From Legionella_C sp048541585 (GTDB lineage: Bacteria > Pseudomonadota > Gammaproteobacteria > Legionellales > Legionellaceae), in NCBI RefSeq assembly GCF_048541585.1, contig NZ_CP183303.1:3100001-3164000 (forward strand): a stretch of 64,000 nucleotides of DNA, read 5' to 3'. The notes beneath the pieces were generated by a model. That model was not told the DNA's origin. It worked only from the letters and a program-made list of their open reading frames with translations, and did no database searches. Below are positions 35,433 to 45,143 of this stretch, piece after piece. How positions within the stretch are numbered: the first letter of the stretch is position 1; each line of letters opens with the position of its first letter. The translations under genes were made by a program, and so were the position numbers.

Positions 35433-38400
35433 CTAAGCTTGTATTAAGCCTTCTTCAATACCTATTATATCAATTTTTTGTTGATCATCTTGCATAACTG
35501 CTGATTGTGCTGGGATTCCTTGCCAACTTGTATAAGTTGGCAAATGTTCGCCCTTCATTAACAATGAAAAACTACCCAATGTTGAGCCTTCTTCCATAAC
35601 AGTATTATATAAAACGATAGAAGCTACACCTACGTTACAGCCTTGCTGAATATTAACCGTAGACATTTTAAAAACACGATCTTCATATAAATGGGTTTGA
35701 ATTATAGTTTCAGAATTAATGCAAGCTTCATCACCAATACTAATTAAATCAAACTCAGTAAAATCAGCTGTATTTAGAAAAATTTTCTTACCTATTTTGG
35801 CGCCAAAACTTCTTAAGAGAGCTGAAACGAATGGCGTACCTAGGACTACATTAGTAAAATTTGGACAAATAAAATAACTGTATGTATATTCAATAATATC
35901 ATTCTTCCAGATGAATATATTCCAGATAGGTTTAGCAGCAGCCTGTACTCTCCCTAGTAAAATCCATTTTAAACATACTATAGTTGCCACTAAAGCGCAT
36001 ATTACAATTAACTCTACTTCGGGAAGAAGCATGAAAATAGTACTTAAAGAAAAGTAAGAAGATAAAATATTTAATATATAAAGCATATTAAATAGGCCAA
36101 TTAGAGTAAACGTTGTTGGCATAATTATGCGAATAAATTCTATAGCTAAACGAGTATAATATAAGCGCCAAGATGGCCTAAATTTTTCTTTATTTGAATA
36201 ACCCCTAAAAATTTCACGCTTAGGTAGAAATACAGCAGGTGAACCAAGCCATGCTGTATGGCTGTCTGCAGCTTTGTTATCGGGCGGAGTTATTGACATA
36301 CAACCCAATAGCCCTCCTTCTCCAACTTGTCCTCCCGAAGGCAATAATCCCATATTACCAATAAAACCACGTTTACCAACTTGAACAGGTGCGAATTTAA
36401 TATTTCCTAAATAAACATTAGGCCAAGCTAACGCAGCTGCACTAGCAATAAATCCTTCATCCTGGATAGTTACCAATTCTGGAATAATATGAGGTGTTTC
36501 ACCCATTTCTACATTTTTACCTAATCTAGCTCCTAAAAATCGCATGAAATAAGGAAAATATAAGGTATCTGCCATAACATATATTTCATCAAGATCCATC
36601 ATTTTACTGATAATCCATTGACGCAAATAATAGAAACTCTTTATTGGATAAACGCCTGGCTTTATTCTATTCATTAATAATCGTTTACTAATAGCAATAC
36701 CTAAATAATACAAACCTAAAAAAGTAACAGCCCCAATAGGTGCTGCTAAAGAAACAGTTAGAAGGTAATGGCTATTTTCATGAAAATAGGTAATAAAGGT
36801 AAGTGCGGGAAAATAAGATAAATAATAAATTATCATTGTAAATACTAAACCAAGGTAGTGTAGTAAGCCAAAGCTAAAGCTCTTCCACGAAGAGGATTTA
36901 TCTATAATAGCTTCATTTATAATATGGTCTTTTGAAGGAACAGCAGAAATAGCAGGTGAACCTGAAAAAAACTGTCCTGCTGGAATATTAGTGTGCGCTG
37001 GTAACATAGACATATCATCTAATTTAGCATTTTCAAATAGTCTTGTATCAGGCCCTATGACACTTCTTGCACCAACAAAGCATTTCTCGCCAATCGTAAT
37101 ACTACCTATCTTTAACCAGCCATCTTCAACAATATAGCCTAAAAGACGTGCATCAAAACCAATTGAACTATAATCACCAATAGTCAGTAAATCATGGGTC
37201 CCAATATTTACGGAGCCTATATAGCAATTTTTACCAATTTTAGCGCCTAGTAAACGATAATAAACAGTTATTAATGGCGAACCTATTAAATGTTTTGGTG
37301 AAAAAATATTTTTTTGTAAACGCTCTACCAACCACCAGCGAAAATAAAACCACCCCCACAGTTTATAGACTCCAGGCTTCACACGGCCAAGTAAAAGCCA
37401 TTTTGCGCCGATTGTAATACTTAGAGAAAGAAGCGGCATAGCTAGAAACAATAATATAAATATGGCTAACGCTTCTAAGGACAGACTTAGGCCATGATTT
37501 GCTAACCACGTATAACTTAATAAAACGGCTAGAAGCTGCCATGATCCAATTGCATATTGCAATAAGCAACCAAAAAATTGCCCCATAACACAAAGATAAT
37601 AATTAAAATTAGATACTTTATTTTTTTGCGCTTGATAACTACGATGAGGTTGCTTCGCCTCTGTCTTAATATGTTTAAAATTCTCAGCTAACTGTTTTAT
37701 TGTTGAAAACTTATATAAATCTAGGATTGATATATTCTTTAACCCGTTGAGTTTACGTAAATTAGAAATAACTTTAGCTGCTAGCAGAGAATGCCCCCCT
37801 AAATCATAGAAAAAATCAGCATTTATTGAGATATTATCCTTCCCAAACTCTTTTGCCCAAACTTGAGCAATGTTTACTTCCAATTCAGTAGTAGGGGCTT
37901 CATAATTAATTTCTTCACTAACGGCTGTATGATTAGGCTTAGGTAATTTTTTTCGATCAACTTTACCACTTGGTAGTAAGGGTAAACTTTCAACGACTTC
38001 AAGTAGCGCTGGAATCATATAATTGGGCAAACGCTTTAACAAAAATTCTTTAAATGATTTTAAATTAACTTGCGCATTTTTCTTAAAGAGTAAATAAGCA
38101 ACCAGTTTAGGTTCATCAAAATCATGTAAAGCGACTACCGCTTGACTGATAGCTTCATACTCCATAATGACTGTTTCAATTTCATTTAACTCTATTCTAA
38201 AACCGCGTAATTTTACTTGATCATCAATACGGCCTAAAAAATAGATATTGCCATCTACACCAATCATCGCCAAATCACCAGTTCGATATAGGCGCTGTTC
38301 TTTTTTATTGGGATTTTGCACAAATTTTTGCGCAGTAATCTCAGGTTTATTCACATATCCTTTGGCAAGCCCAAGGCCTGCTATGCATAATTCACCTTGT

Positions 38401-39416
38401 TGACCTTGTGGTAAAGGTTGTAGATTTTCATCTAAGATAAGTACTTCATAGCCTGGTAATGGCTTCCCTATAGTAATTGGATTTGCCGGATCACATTCAG
38501 CATACGTAGCAATAACTGTTGCCTCAGTTGGGCCATAAGTATTCATAATCGTCAAACCAGGCCGGCTCCAGCGTTTTATTAAATTAGTAGTACATGCTTC
38601 TCCGCCTAAAATTAATAAACGTAATTTAGGTAAGTCACCTTCTAACACCGATAATAAAGTGGGCACTGTCGAAAATACTGTAACCTCATAGGTATTAAGA
38701 AAGTCAATTAAGCCAACTCCTGAACGAATATCTTTGTTAGTACAGGCTACAAGAGCTGCGCCATTGGCAAATGCCATCCATAATTCTTCCAAAGAAGCAT
38801 CAAATGCTAAAGAAAAGCCCTGATAGACTCTATCTTCTGAAGACATTTTATAAATCTGGCTAGCTACTTTTACGTAATGGCAAATTGAAGAATGAGTAAT
38901 TTCTACGCCTTTGGGTTTGCCCGTAGAGCCTGAGGTATAAATAAAATAGCAAGAAGCCTGCTCATCAATGTCAGCTTGCTCCTCTGGACGAGTGTTTGCT
39001 TGAATAGCAATATTTTCACATTCTTGATCAAGCGCTATATAATTAGGAAATTGAATATCTGCACGAGCAAGCTGCGCAGATGAGGTAATTACAAGATAAA
39101 AAGGCATATCGCCTAAGATATAATTAATACGCTCACTAGGATATTCTACATCAATAGGTACATAGGCTGCCCCCGTTTTTAAAATAGCTAATATAGTTAT
39201 ATAGCTATTGGCTGAGCGCTCAAGTAATATTCCAATAGTATGATTAGGCTTAGTACCCTTAGCAATTAAGAAATTAGCTAATTTATTTACTTGATTTTCT
39301 AATTCTTGATAAGAAAGAAATTTATTGTCGCAAATAAGCGCTGTATTATGTGGATAATTGTCAACAGTATTTTCAAAAATTTGCCTTAGAGTAGATTGCT
39401 TGCTTGGCAAGTTCAT
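35433..39416 (-). CDS. Pls/PosA-family single-module synthetase with three hexapeptide-type domains
   Basis: A 1327-residue NRPS-like membrane enzyme. Residues about 1-510 form an adenylation domain (FIYTSGSTGKPKGVE near 157, NTYGPTEATV near 292, YRTGDLAMIG near 373). Residues 515-580 are a carrier domain with the phosphopantetheine Ser in FFYDLGGHSLLAAK near 543. After that come three units, each a pair of membrane segments followed by a left-handed beta-helix (hexapeptide) domain: about 605-825, 850-1045 and 1090-1305. There is no condensation or thioesterase domain. This layout is that of epsilon-poly-L-lysine synthetase Pls and PosA-type proteins, which polymerise one amino acid through the C-terminal tandem domains. 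The amino acid used cannot be read by eye. Likely monocistronic. Confidence 0.88.
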   Translation of the reverse strand: MNLPSKQSTLRQIFENTVDNYPHNTALICDNKFLSYQELENQVNKLANFLIAKGTKPNHTIGILLERSANSYITILAILKTGAAYVPIDVEYPSERINYILGDMPFYLVITSSAQLARADIQFPNYIALDQECENIAIQANTRPEEQADIDEQASCYFIYTSGSTGKPKGVEITHSSICHYVKVASQIYKMSSEDRVYQGFSLAFDASLEELWMAFANGAALVACTNKDIRSGVGLIDFLNTYEVTVFSTVPTLLSVLEGDLPKLRLLILGGEACTTNLIKRWSRPGLTIMNTYGPTEATVIATYAECDPANPITIGKPLPGYEVLILDENLQPLPQGQQGELCIAGLGLAKGYVNKPEITAQKFVQNPNKKEQRLYRTGDLAMIGVDGNIYFLGRIDDQVKLRGFRIELNEIETVIMEYEAISQAVVALHDFDEPKLVAYLLFKKNAQVNLKSFKEFLLKRLPNYMIPALLEVVESLPLLPSGKVDRKKLPKPNHTAVSEEINYEAPTTELEVNIAQVWAKEFGKDNISINADFFYDLGGHSLLAAKVISNLRKLNGLKNISILDLYKFSTIKQLAENFKHIKTEAKQPHRSYQAQKNKVSNFNYYLCVMGQFFGCLLQYAIGSWQLLAVLLSYTWLANHGLSLSLEALAIFILLFLAMPLLSLSITIGAKWLLLGRVKPGVYKLWGWFYFRWWLVERLQKNIFSPKHLIGSPLITVYYRLLGAKIGKNCYIGSVNIGTHDLLTIGDYSSIGFDARLLGYIVEDGWLKIGSITIGEKCFVGARSVIGPDTRLFENAKLDDMSMLPAHTNIPAGQFFSGSPAISAVPSKDHIINEAIIDKSSSWKSFSFGLLHYLGLVFTMIIYYLSYFPALTFITYFHENSHYLLTVSLAAPIGAVTFLGLYYLGIAISKRLLMNRIKPGVYPIKSFYYLRQWIISKMMDLDEIYVMADTLYFPYFMRFLGARLGKNVEMGETPHIIPELVTIQDEGFIASAAALAWPNVYLGNIKFAPVQVGKRGFIGNMGLLPSGGQVGEGGLLGCMSITPPDNKAADSHTAWLGSPAVFLPKREIFRGYSNKEKFRPSWRLYYTRLAIEFIRIIMPTTFTLIGLFNMLYILNILSSYFSLSTIFMLLPEVELIVICALVATIVCLKWILLGRVQAAAKPIWNIFIWKNDIIEYTYSYFICPNFTNVVLGTPFVSALLRSFGAKIGKKIFLNTADFTEFDLISIGDEACINSETIIQTHLYEDRVFKMSTVNIQQGCNVGVASIVLYNTVMEEGSTLGSFSLLMKGEHLPTYTSWQGIPAQSAVMQDDQQKIDIIGIEEGLIQA

Positions 39417-39795
39417 ATGGGTTTCTCCTACTAATCCTTTATCCAGCTAAAAATTACTATTTCTAACTTATAAATCCTGTTATATAGCCCTTTAAGAATA
39501 TATTTTAGTTAGTTATTTATTAACCAAACTAGGGCGGCATACACGAAGGTTAATTTAGTTTATTAATAATTTATTTTTGACTACTTCATTATTTATAAAC
39601 CATAACAAGCAATAATTTTTATACTCTATTATATTTATTACTCGGCCCGTTGCCTTATACCTTTACAAATTGCTCTACTTATTTTTTATAATAAACTTAA
39701 TTATTTGATCATTTTACAATTAATTTCCACATTAATATTTTTATAAAAAACGCTCATACTAAAAAGATAGTTTATAAAAAATTTAAGGAAAAAAT
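39417..39795. other. Divergent Pls-like / DUF6790 intergenic region
   Basis: 379 AT-rich bases with no gene and no clear repeat. AAGGAAAAA before 39796 is the ribosome-binding site of the plus-strand gene, and GGAGAAACCC lies just upstream of the Pls-like start on the minus strand. Confidence 0.5.
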
Positions 39796-40296
39796 ATGGG
39801 CACAATTATCAAATTCATATTAAGCAACTTTACCTTAACCTTTTTTATCTTAAGCATAATTTCTGCCACAATTTCATTACTACTCAAACGAAAGAATATT
39901 TCTATAGAAAAAGCCATTGATATCATTTTCTCCCATTTTTTACTTTTTAATATTGGCTTTAGTTTTTTATATAATTTTATTTTTCATGTTTTTTTTGGCG
40001 CCATGACGGCAAAATTTATTGGCTGGGAAAATAGCCCTTTCCAAGCTGAATTAGGCTATGCTAGTTTAGGTTTTGCTGTTGTTGGTATTTTAAGTTTTTG
40101 GGCTAAGCTTGGATTTCGCGCGGCTACCATCATTGCACCAGCCGTGTTTTTATGGGGAGCGGCAAGCGTACATATTTATGACATGATTACAACTCATAAC
40201 TTTGCGCCTGGAAATGCGGGAGTAATTTTCTGGTCTGATATTTTTATACCGCTTATCGGCTTTATTCTTTTATATTTAGCATATAAGAAAAAGTAA
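39796..40296 (+). CDS. DUF6790-type membrane protein
   Basis: 166 residues, five hydrophobic segments (about 8-28, 42-66, 88-104, 109-128, 143-162). The motif GWENSPFQAELGYASLGFAVVGILSF near residue 77 and the Ala-rich IIAPAVFLWGAASVHIYDM near 112 match what I recall of the DUF6790 group. Function unknown. It stands between the divergent Pls-like gene and a convergent acetyltransferase. The family name is a recollection, less secure than the membrane prediction. Confidence 0.65.
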   Translation: MGTIIKFILSNFTLTFFILSIISATISLLLKRKNISIEKAIDIIFSHFLLFNIGFSFLYNFIFHVFFGAMTAKFIGWENSPFQAELGYASLGFAVVGILSFWAKLGFRAATIIAPAVFLWGAASVHIYDMITTHNFAPGNAGVIFWSDIFIPLIGFILLYLAYKKK

Positions 40297-40319
40297 GTCT
40301 CTGAATAAGCGAGTGTGAT

Positions 40320-40754
40320 CTATTCTAATTCAAGAATCATATCTTTATGAGGTATACCAGCATCCAGATATAAATCGCTGCAGACTTTAAAACCTAACTT
40401 TTCATAAAATATGAGAGCATGACATTGAGCGCCTAATTTTATTGCGTTAATTTTCTTATCGCGTTTAAGATCAGAAATAATACCTTGCATAAGTTGTTTG
40501 CCTAATCCTTGCTCTTGATAATCAGGCAAGATTGCTACTCTTTCAACTTTAGCTATATTATTTAGGTAGCGAATTCTAGCAACGCCTACGGGCAGCTGTT
40601 GTAACGTTAAAAGATAATGGTCACTTTCCTCATCTTTCCCATCTAACTCTTCGGCAAGTGGAACTTGTTGGCCTTCAACAAACACCTTTAGGCGAATAGC
40701 TAAGCACTGTCGCAACTCATCGGGTGAAGTTATTTTTTTAATAAAAATAGACAT
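40320..40754 (-). CDS. GNAT-family N-acetyltransferase
   Basis: 144 residues with the acetyl-CoA fold: an N-terminal segment SPDELRQCLAIRLKVFVEGQQVP, the beta4 strand KVERVAILPDYQEQGLGKQLM near residue 77 with the pyrophosphate loop QEQGLGK, and FYEKLGFKV near 119. It resembles the ElaA/YjcF type of small acetyltransferases. The acceptor is unknown. The start at 40754 is chosen because GAAGGA precedes it; the open frame extends 9 codons further without one. Confidence 0.85.
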   Translation of the reverse strand: MSIFIKKITSPDELRQCLAIRLKVFVEGQQVPLAEELDGKDEESDHYLLTLQQLPVGVARIRYLNNIAKVERVAILPDYQEQGLGKQLMQGIISDLKRDKKINAIKLGAQCHALIFYEKLGFKVCSDLYLDAGIPHKDMILELE

Positions 40755-40943
40755 TAGATTCCTTCTATAAGAGTGATTCAATAATCACCATAAACTAAAT
40801 GGAATTTTTTCCTAAAATTCACAGCAACTAGTCACAAGCATACCAAGGTGCAAATAACCTAGTTAACACTCTATAGCTATCTTTTAAACCTTCACTAATT
40901 ATTTTCTTCTACCTCAAGCTATTGATGCAGGATCTTGGTTACA

Positions 40944-42248
40944 TTAATTAGACTGCGCTTTATAAACTGGCCGGCAATAAGTTTCTTTAACAGTAAATGC
41001 TAAAATTAGTGCAATAAGTGAACATAGAGGCAGAATTTGTAATCCAGCTTGAAAATCAGAAAGCAGTAATTTTTCTACATTATAACCTCTTGCGCCTGAG
41101 ACTAAGTCTACTAACCAGCCGACCAGAGGCTGCATTAACGCACCGACAAAAATAGAAATCATATTAGTAAAAGCAATTGAAGTTCCTACTACTTTGCGAT
41201 CATGTAATTCAGTCGAGACAGCATAGGCAATACCCACGCCAGTATTAGTTAACCCAAAAGCAAAAAATAAAATATAAGCTATAGGCGTATTAATATGGGG
41301 GTAAAAAACAAAAACTGTGGTTAGAATTACACCAAATATAGCTGATATAATCATTAAAGGCTTACGACGCCCTATTCTATCAGATAACCAACCAGAAACA
41401 GGCCCGCTAATTCCCCAACCAATAAAAATTAAACCGGTAGCAAATGCTGCAGAGTGAGCAGCTAAACCTCGGCCATATTGAAGATAGGCAGGTCCTATCG
41501 CCTCACCTATAACCGCAGTAGGGCCAAACAAGAACCCAGCATAAAGTGCATTTAACCAAGTCTGACGATGAGATAAAATAATGCGTAAACTATCTAAAAT
41601 ACTTAAACGTTGCTCTTGCTTAATTTCACGTCTCTTTGTTCCAGGTTTATCCTGTACGAATTGATATAATAAGCCAGCTAAAGCAATAAATAAAAAGGCA
41701 ATGATTAGCATACTATGGCGCCAGCCTACATTTGCCACTAAAAAAGAAACTGGTGCTTCACCTGCTGCAGCACCAAGCATACCTAAGGCCTGAGTTAATC
41801 CAGCAAGTAAACCTAACATAGCCGGTGGAAACCAAGAAGTTGCAAGACGCAGCGCACTAATAAAAGCAAATGCTGCACTAAAGCCAATTAACATTCTACC
41901 AACAGAGGCCATTAACAAACCATCAGCTAGTCCAAATACGCCGCAACCTAGTGCGGTAATAAGTGACATTACCGTTAAAATGCCACGGATACTCAGTCTG
42001 TCTACTGTTAACCCTACAGGAATTTGCATAATAATATAGGGAACATAAAAGGAAGCAGTTAAAATACCAAAGCCCGCTTCATTGATACCAAAATCAATTT
42101 GTAAACTCCGATGCATTACTCCAGGAGCTACGCGTGCAAGATAATCAGAAAAATAAAAGGCGGCTGCTAAACCCCAAACAATCCAGGCAAAACCTAGTTG
42201 ACCCACAGGATTGGTTTTTGTAACTTGAGACACTGCTATCCTATTCAT
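40944..42248 (-). CDS. MFS transporter
   Basis: 434 residues with 12 predicted membrane segments in the major facilitator pattern. The signature after segment 2 is GLTVDRLSIRGIL near residue 78 and the mirrored one after segment 8 is SGWLSDRIGRRKPLMI near 282. FYFSDYLARVAPGVMHRSL near 32 resembles anion/organic-acid porter types. The substrate cannot be assigned; in Legionella many such carriers import amino acids or siderophores. No neighbour helps. Confidence 0.88.
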   Translation of the reverse strand: MNRIAVSQVTKTNPVGQLGFAWIVWGLAAAFYFSDYLARVAPGVMHRSLQIDFGINEAGFGILTASFYVPYIIMQIPVGLTVDRLSIRGILTVMSLITALGCGVFGLADGLLMASVGRMLIGFSAAFAFISALRLATSWFPPAMLGLLAGLTQALGMLGAAAGEAPVSFLVANVGWRHSMLIIAFLFIALAGLLYQFVQDKPGTKRREIKQEQRLSILDSLRIILSHRQTWLNALYAGFLFGPTAVIGEAIGPAYLQYGRGLAAHSAAFATGLIFIGWGISGPVSGWLSDRIGRRKPLMIISAIFGVILTTVFVFYPHINTPIAYILFFAFGLTNTGVGIAYAVSTELHDRKVVGTSIAFTNMISIFVGALMQPLVGWLVDLVSGARGYNVEKLLLSDFQAGLQILPLCSLIALILAFTVKETYCRPVYKAQSN

Positions 42249-42677
42249 AATTTCACTATATTAATAATTTAAGTCATATATTAGAAAGGATCTAATATTT
42301 ATTCATAAATGTTGTAAGTTAACAATAAATAATTTCACTTAGTTAGTGAAACATGCCTTTTCAGTTATTTAACAAAAATATGTCAATTTCAAATTCTCAT
42401 ATACCCCTTAAAATATCATACTGCTCAAAAAGAAAGCAAAATAATTACTACATTATACTGTTAGCAAGGTAGATTTCAACCTATTCAATTGTACAAGCGT
42501 AAAGATTTAATACACGTAATAGTCTTAAAGTGATTATTTATTTAATGAAATAACTTTAGTTTAAGAGTCTTAAGGAAGAATTTAATTAATTTTATTATTC
42601 TCATAAAGCCTATTAGGCAAATAGTATTAATTACCGTTTTTAATCGTTAAAATGTCCATTTTTAATGAGATTAGTGT
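42249..42677. other. Divergent MFS / SseB-like intergenic region
   Basis: 429 AT-rich bases, no gene and no convincing hairpin or repeat. It should hold both promoters. Confidence 0.5.
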
Positions 42678-43064
42678 ATGAATGATTTAGAAGAGGCTAT
42701 TAAGAAGGCATTAGCTTTATCTGGCAGTCAACAGGAAGCTAATAAAGCTTACCTTGAATTTATAAAGGCTAATTTTATCATACCTGTAGATAAAACTTCA
42801 GCGGCTGATGAACCCAAGGTTCTTTATTTAGAAGAAAATAATCAATATTTTTTGCCGGTTTTTACTACGATGCATTATTTTGATATTTGGGCAAAGGAGA
42901 TAAGTGAAGAAATTAATATTCTTAAGCTATCTGGAGTTGATTTACTTAAAGGTATTGGCGAGCAAGTTACTGTTTGTTTAAATATTGGAAGTACTATTTA
43001 TAAAGAATTTAATCCGGCTGAAATTGCAAGAATGCGCAGTATGATTTTAAAAATATTTAAATAA
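42678..43064 (+). CDS. SseB N-terminal domain protein
   Basis: 128 residues matching the SseB N-terminal fold: LEEAIKKALALSGSQQEANKAYLEFI at the start, a middle KVLYLEENNQYFLPVFTT near 47-64, and a C-terminal VTVCLNIGSTIYKEFNPAEIARMRSM. In enterobacteria SseB-type proteins are linked to serine sensitivity, but the molecular role is not settled. No signal peptide, so cytoplasmic. It stands alone. Confidence 0.7.
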   Translation: MNDLEEAIKKALALSGSQQEANKAYLEFIKANFIIPVDKTSAADEPKVLYLEENNQYFLPVFTTMHYFDIWAKEISEEINILKLSGVDLLKGIGEQVTVCLNIGSTIYKEFNPAEIARMRSMILKIFK

Positions 43065-43193
43065 AGTACAGTAGATAGAGAGTACCTAAGCGTTATTTTC
43101 GTGCGTTGCACTAAAATATAAAAAGTGAGCTCTTAATTTTAGCAACTTAAGAATTCTCTCTTTTCTACGCAGCTAGAAATCTGTCTCAATATG

Positions 43194-43236
43194 CGCACTA
43201 GGTCTACATAAAAATAGATTCCCGCTAGTGCGAGAA
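43194..43236. repeat. Inverted repeat CGCACTAG / CTAGTGCG
   Basis: Eight-base perfect arms about 25 bases apart in the gap between the convergent SseB-like and LetE-like genes. Meaning unknown; could be a second terminator stem. Confidence 0.35.
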
Positions 43237-43257
43237 GAATAGATATACCTAAACTAC

Positions 43258-43282
43258 AAACACTACTTTTGAAGTAGTGTTT
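43258..43282. terminator. Perfect 11-bp hairpin between convergent genes
   Basis: AAACACTACTT and AAGTAGTGTTT with a 3-base loop, ending 18 bases before the stop of the minus-strand gene. The A/T ends of the stem give a short U stretch on both strands, so it suits a bidirectional terminator. Confidence 0.6.
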
Positions 43283-43299
43283 ATAGATCAAGCTTATCA

Positions 43300-43704
43300 T
43301 TAAGCTACTAAATCAATAACTTGATAGCCAACTACAGCTGTCGCTGCTAGAGCGCCACTTAATCGTAACAAACTAGCAATAAAACTGTTGTATAGTGGAT
43401 GGTAAGTTTGATCATTGGCTGCAGTAACATCTATCATTGGTGCTTTTTCAGCGCGACCTTGTTTATCCTGAAGTTTATCTTCACTTATAGTTAAGCTATA
43501 GAGTGGCTCCTCACCATAAAAACCATCCCACCAGCCTTCTTGCCATTGTTCATATTCTAAAGTATTTACATTATAGGGATTTTCATCTTCAGAAATTTCA
43601 GCTTTAGCGCATTCATAACCAAAAGCATAACACTCTTCTAAGTCAGGATTTTCGATATTAAAGTGTAATCTGATGTAAGGCAACAAAGAATTTAAATTGT
43701 CCAT
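43300..43704 (-). CDS. Short RMF-like protein, LetE-like candidate
   Basis: 134 residues. The first half, CYAFGYECAKAEISEDENPY followed by EYEQWQEGWWDGFYGEEPLY, resembles ribosome modulation factor in its pattern GY-x-A ... (N/C)PY ... W-x-x-GW-x-x-G. The second half ends in a hydrophobic stretch (SGALAATAVVGYQVIDLV). The start MDNLNSLL has GAGGA seven bases upstream; the frame extends to a TTG at 43728 without a site. In Legionella a short protein called LetE, linked to the transmissive phase, is encoded close to the sucABCD genes, as here. The assignment is inference from context and recollection, not a certain match. Confidence 0.55.
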   Translation of the reverse strand: MDNLNSLLPYIRLHFNIENPDLEECYAFGYECAKAEISEDENPYNVNTLEYEQWQEGWWDGFYGEEPLYSLTISEDKLQDKQGRAEKAPMIDVTAANDQTYHPLYNSFIASLLRLSGALAATAVVGYQVIDLVA

Positions 43705-43834
43705 GTTCATGTCCTCGCAAGGGTTCAATTCTAATTAACTACTTCTAAATCCTATTTTACGCCTATTACATCTTAAGAAATTACATACCTAATAAATTTA
43801 CAATTTTTTGACATTTTTTTTAAATTTTGTACAA

Positions 43835-44485
43835 TCAAGGTGCTAAACGTTGATAAGCCCACTGCTCGTTTTCTTTATAATATTGTAGACGATCATGTAG
43901 CCTTTTATCGCGTCCCTGCCAAAATTCTATTTCATGAGGAATTAAATAATAACCGCCCCAATTTTGAGGTCGAGTAAGCCGTTGATTTTGTTTGTAAATA
44001 AGTTCTTGCTTATTATAATTTTCTTCTAGTATCTGCCTATTTTGGATAGGACAACTTTGAGGTGATGCTACAGCACTCACTTGGCTTTCTAATGGACGGG
44101 TAGCAAAGTAAGCATCTGATTGAGCGGCTGAGGTTTTTCTTACTTCCCCGCGTATGCGAACCTGACGAGACATTTGAGGCCAGTAAAAGTTAAGTGCTGC
44201 ATAAGGTACTCGTTCTAATTGGCTTGCTTTTTTACTTTTATAATTGGTGTAAAAAATAAATGTTTCATGTTCAAGCCCTTTTAATAAAACGACTCGCGAA
44301 TCTGGATACCCCTGCTCATCTACAGTAGATAAAACCATAGCATTAGGGTCACTTTTTTCAACCGTAAGAATTTCAGCAAACCAACTCTTAAATAAATCGA
44401 ATGGATTTTGTACGATATTATCATCACTTAAACTTAAATTACCATATTCTCTACGAATATCAGCGATTGTTGGCCAATTAGTCAT
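43835..44485 (-). CDS. pdxH: Pyridoxamine 5-phosphate oxidase
   Basis: FMN enzyme that oxidises pyridoxine or pyridoxamine phosphate to pyridoxal phosphate. The 216 residues show the FMN-binding RVVLLKGLEHETFIFYTNYKSKKASQLE near residue 64, YWPQMSRQVRIRGEV near 101, SQVSAVASPQSCPI near 134, and the C-terminal signature EIEFWQGRDKRLHDR near 185. The start is the ATG at 44485 (MTNWPTIADIR) rather than an upstream TTG. Length typical (E. coli 218). It lies just upstream of the LetE-like gene on the same strand. Confidence 0.96.
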   Translation of the reverse strand: MTNWPTIADIRREYGNLSLSDDNIVQNPFDLFKSWFAEILTVEKSDPNAMVLSTVDEQGYPDSRVVLLKGLEHETFIFYTNYKSKKASQLERVPYAALNFYWPQMSRQVRIRGEVRKTSAAQSDAYFATRPLESQVSAVASPQSCPIQNRQILEENYNKQELIYKQNQRLTRPQNWGGYYLIPHEIEFWQGRDKRLHDRLQYYKENEQWAYQRLAP

Positions 44486-45143
44486 TGCATTGCACAAATT
44501 TAAAGAGATTATTTGCAGTATAAAGCTAAAAGTAAAAAATGACCAAGTAAAATCAAATCAAGTCTCATTTTTGTTAAAAAAATAACAATAAGAGATAAAA
44601 ATACTCTTTTTTTATTTATTTTGAGCGCAAATGTGCAAAAATTGTCTTGTACCGATACTTAGTATCGATTACACTGTTGCCCATTAACAATTTGTTTCTT
44701 TTATGGGCTTTATTAAGTTTATTTACTAGACTTATAGCCAAACACTATTAAGGCTAAGACAAGGTCTTTAGAAAAAAGCTGAAAAGCACCGTATACAGGA
44801 AGTTCATAAGAATTTTGTAGCTATTTCTTCATAATGAGAAAAGAAGTTATTAAAAGAACAGCCAATAAGCGACGATTAAGTATAAGAGGTAAGTTGTTAT
44901 TGATTAGTTTTAAAAGATATATTGGACTTTTTTTAAAATAGTCATAACAAAGTAAAGTCAGTTGAAAACGCAATGAAGGTAAAGCATAGGGATATTTCTT
45001 GCACTTTTTAGCTGTAAACGACTATTAATGGCCGTGACAAAAGTAGTCTATTTAATTGAAATAAAATTAGCTAAACAGTTATGTGGCTAATGGAGACTTT
45101 AAATTAGGGATTTATACCAATAATAAATAATTTAGGTTATCCA
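44486..45143. other. Divergent pdxH / giant protein intergenic region
   Basis: 658 bases without a gene. One 15-base palindrome CGATACT-T-AGTATCG lies at 44653-44667 and could be a regulator site. Around 44771-44832 there is a stretch faintly like the dispersed palindromic repeat (GCTGAAAAGC and AATTTTGTAGC), too decayed to call. A weak TTAGG ribosome-binding site precedes 45144. Confidence 0.5.
44653..44667. promoter_or_regulatory. 15-bp palindrome upstream of the giant effector-like gene
   Basis: CGATACTTAGTATCG is a perfect palindrome around its central base, in the divergent promoter region about 480 bases before the giant gene and 168 bases before pdxH. Dyads of this size often bind dimeric repressors. 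The protein is unknown. Confidence 0.35.

Noticed and set aside
44771..44832. Possible fifth copy of the dispersed palindromic repeat
   Set aside because: GCTGAAAAGC and AATTTTGTAGC are reminiscent, but the central arms are not complementary and similarity is too low to separate from AT-rich background.
44486..45143. PmrA- or CpxR-type boxes upstream of the giant gene
   Set aside because: I looked for tandem TTAA-type and GTAAA-N5-GTAAA motifs; GTAAA occurs twice but at the wrong spacing, and TTAA is too frequent in this AT-rich region.
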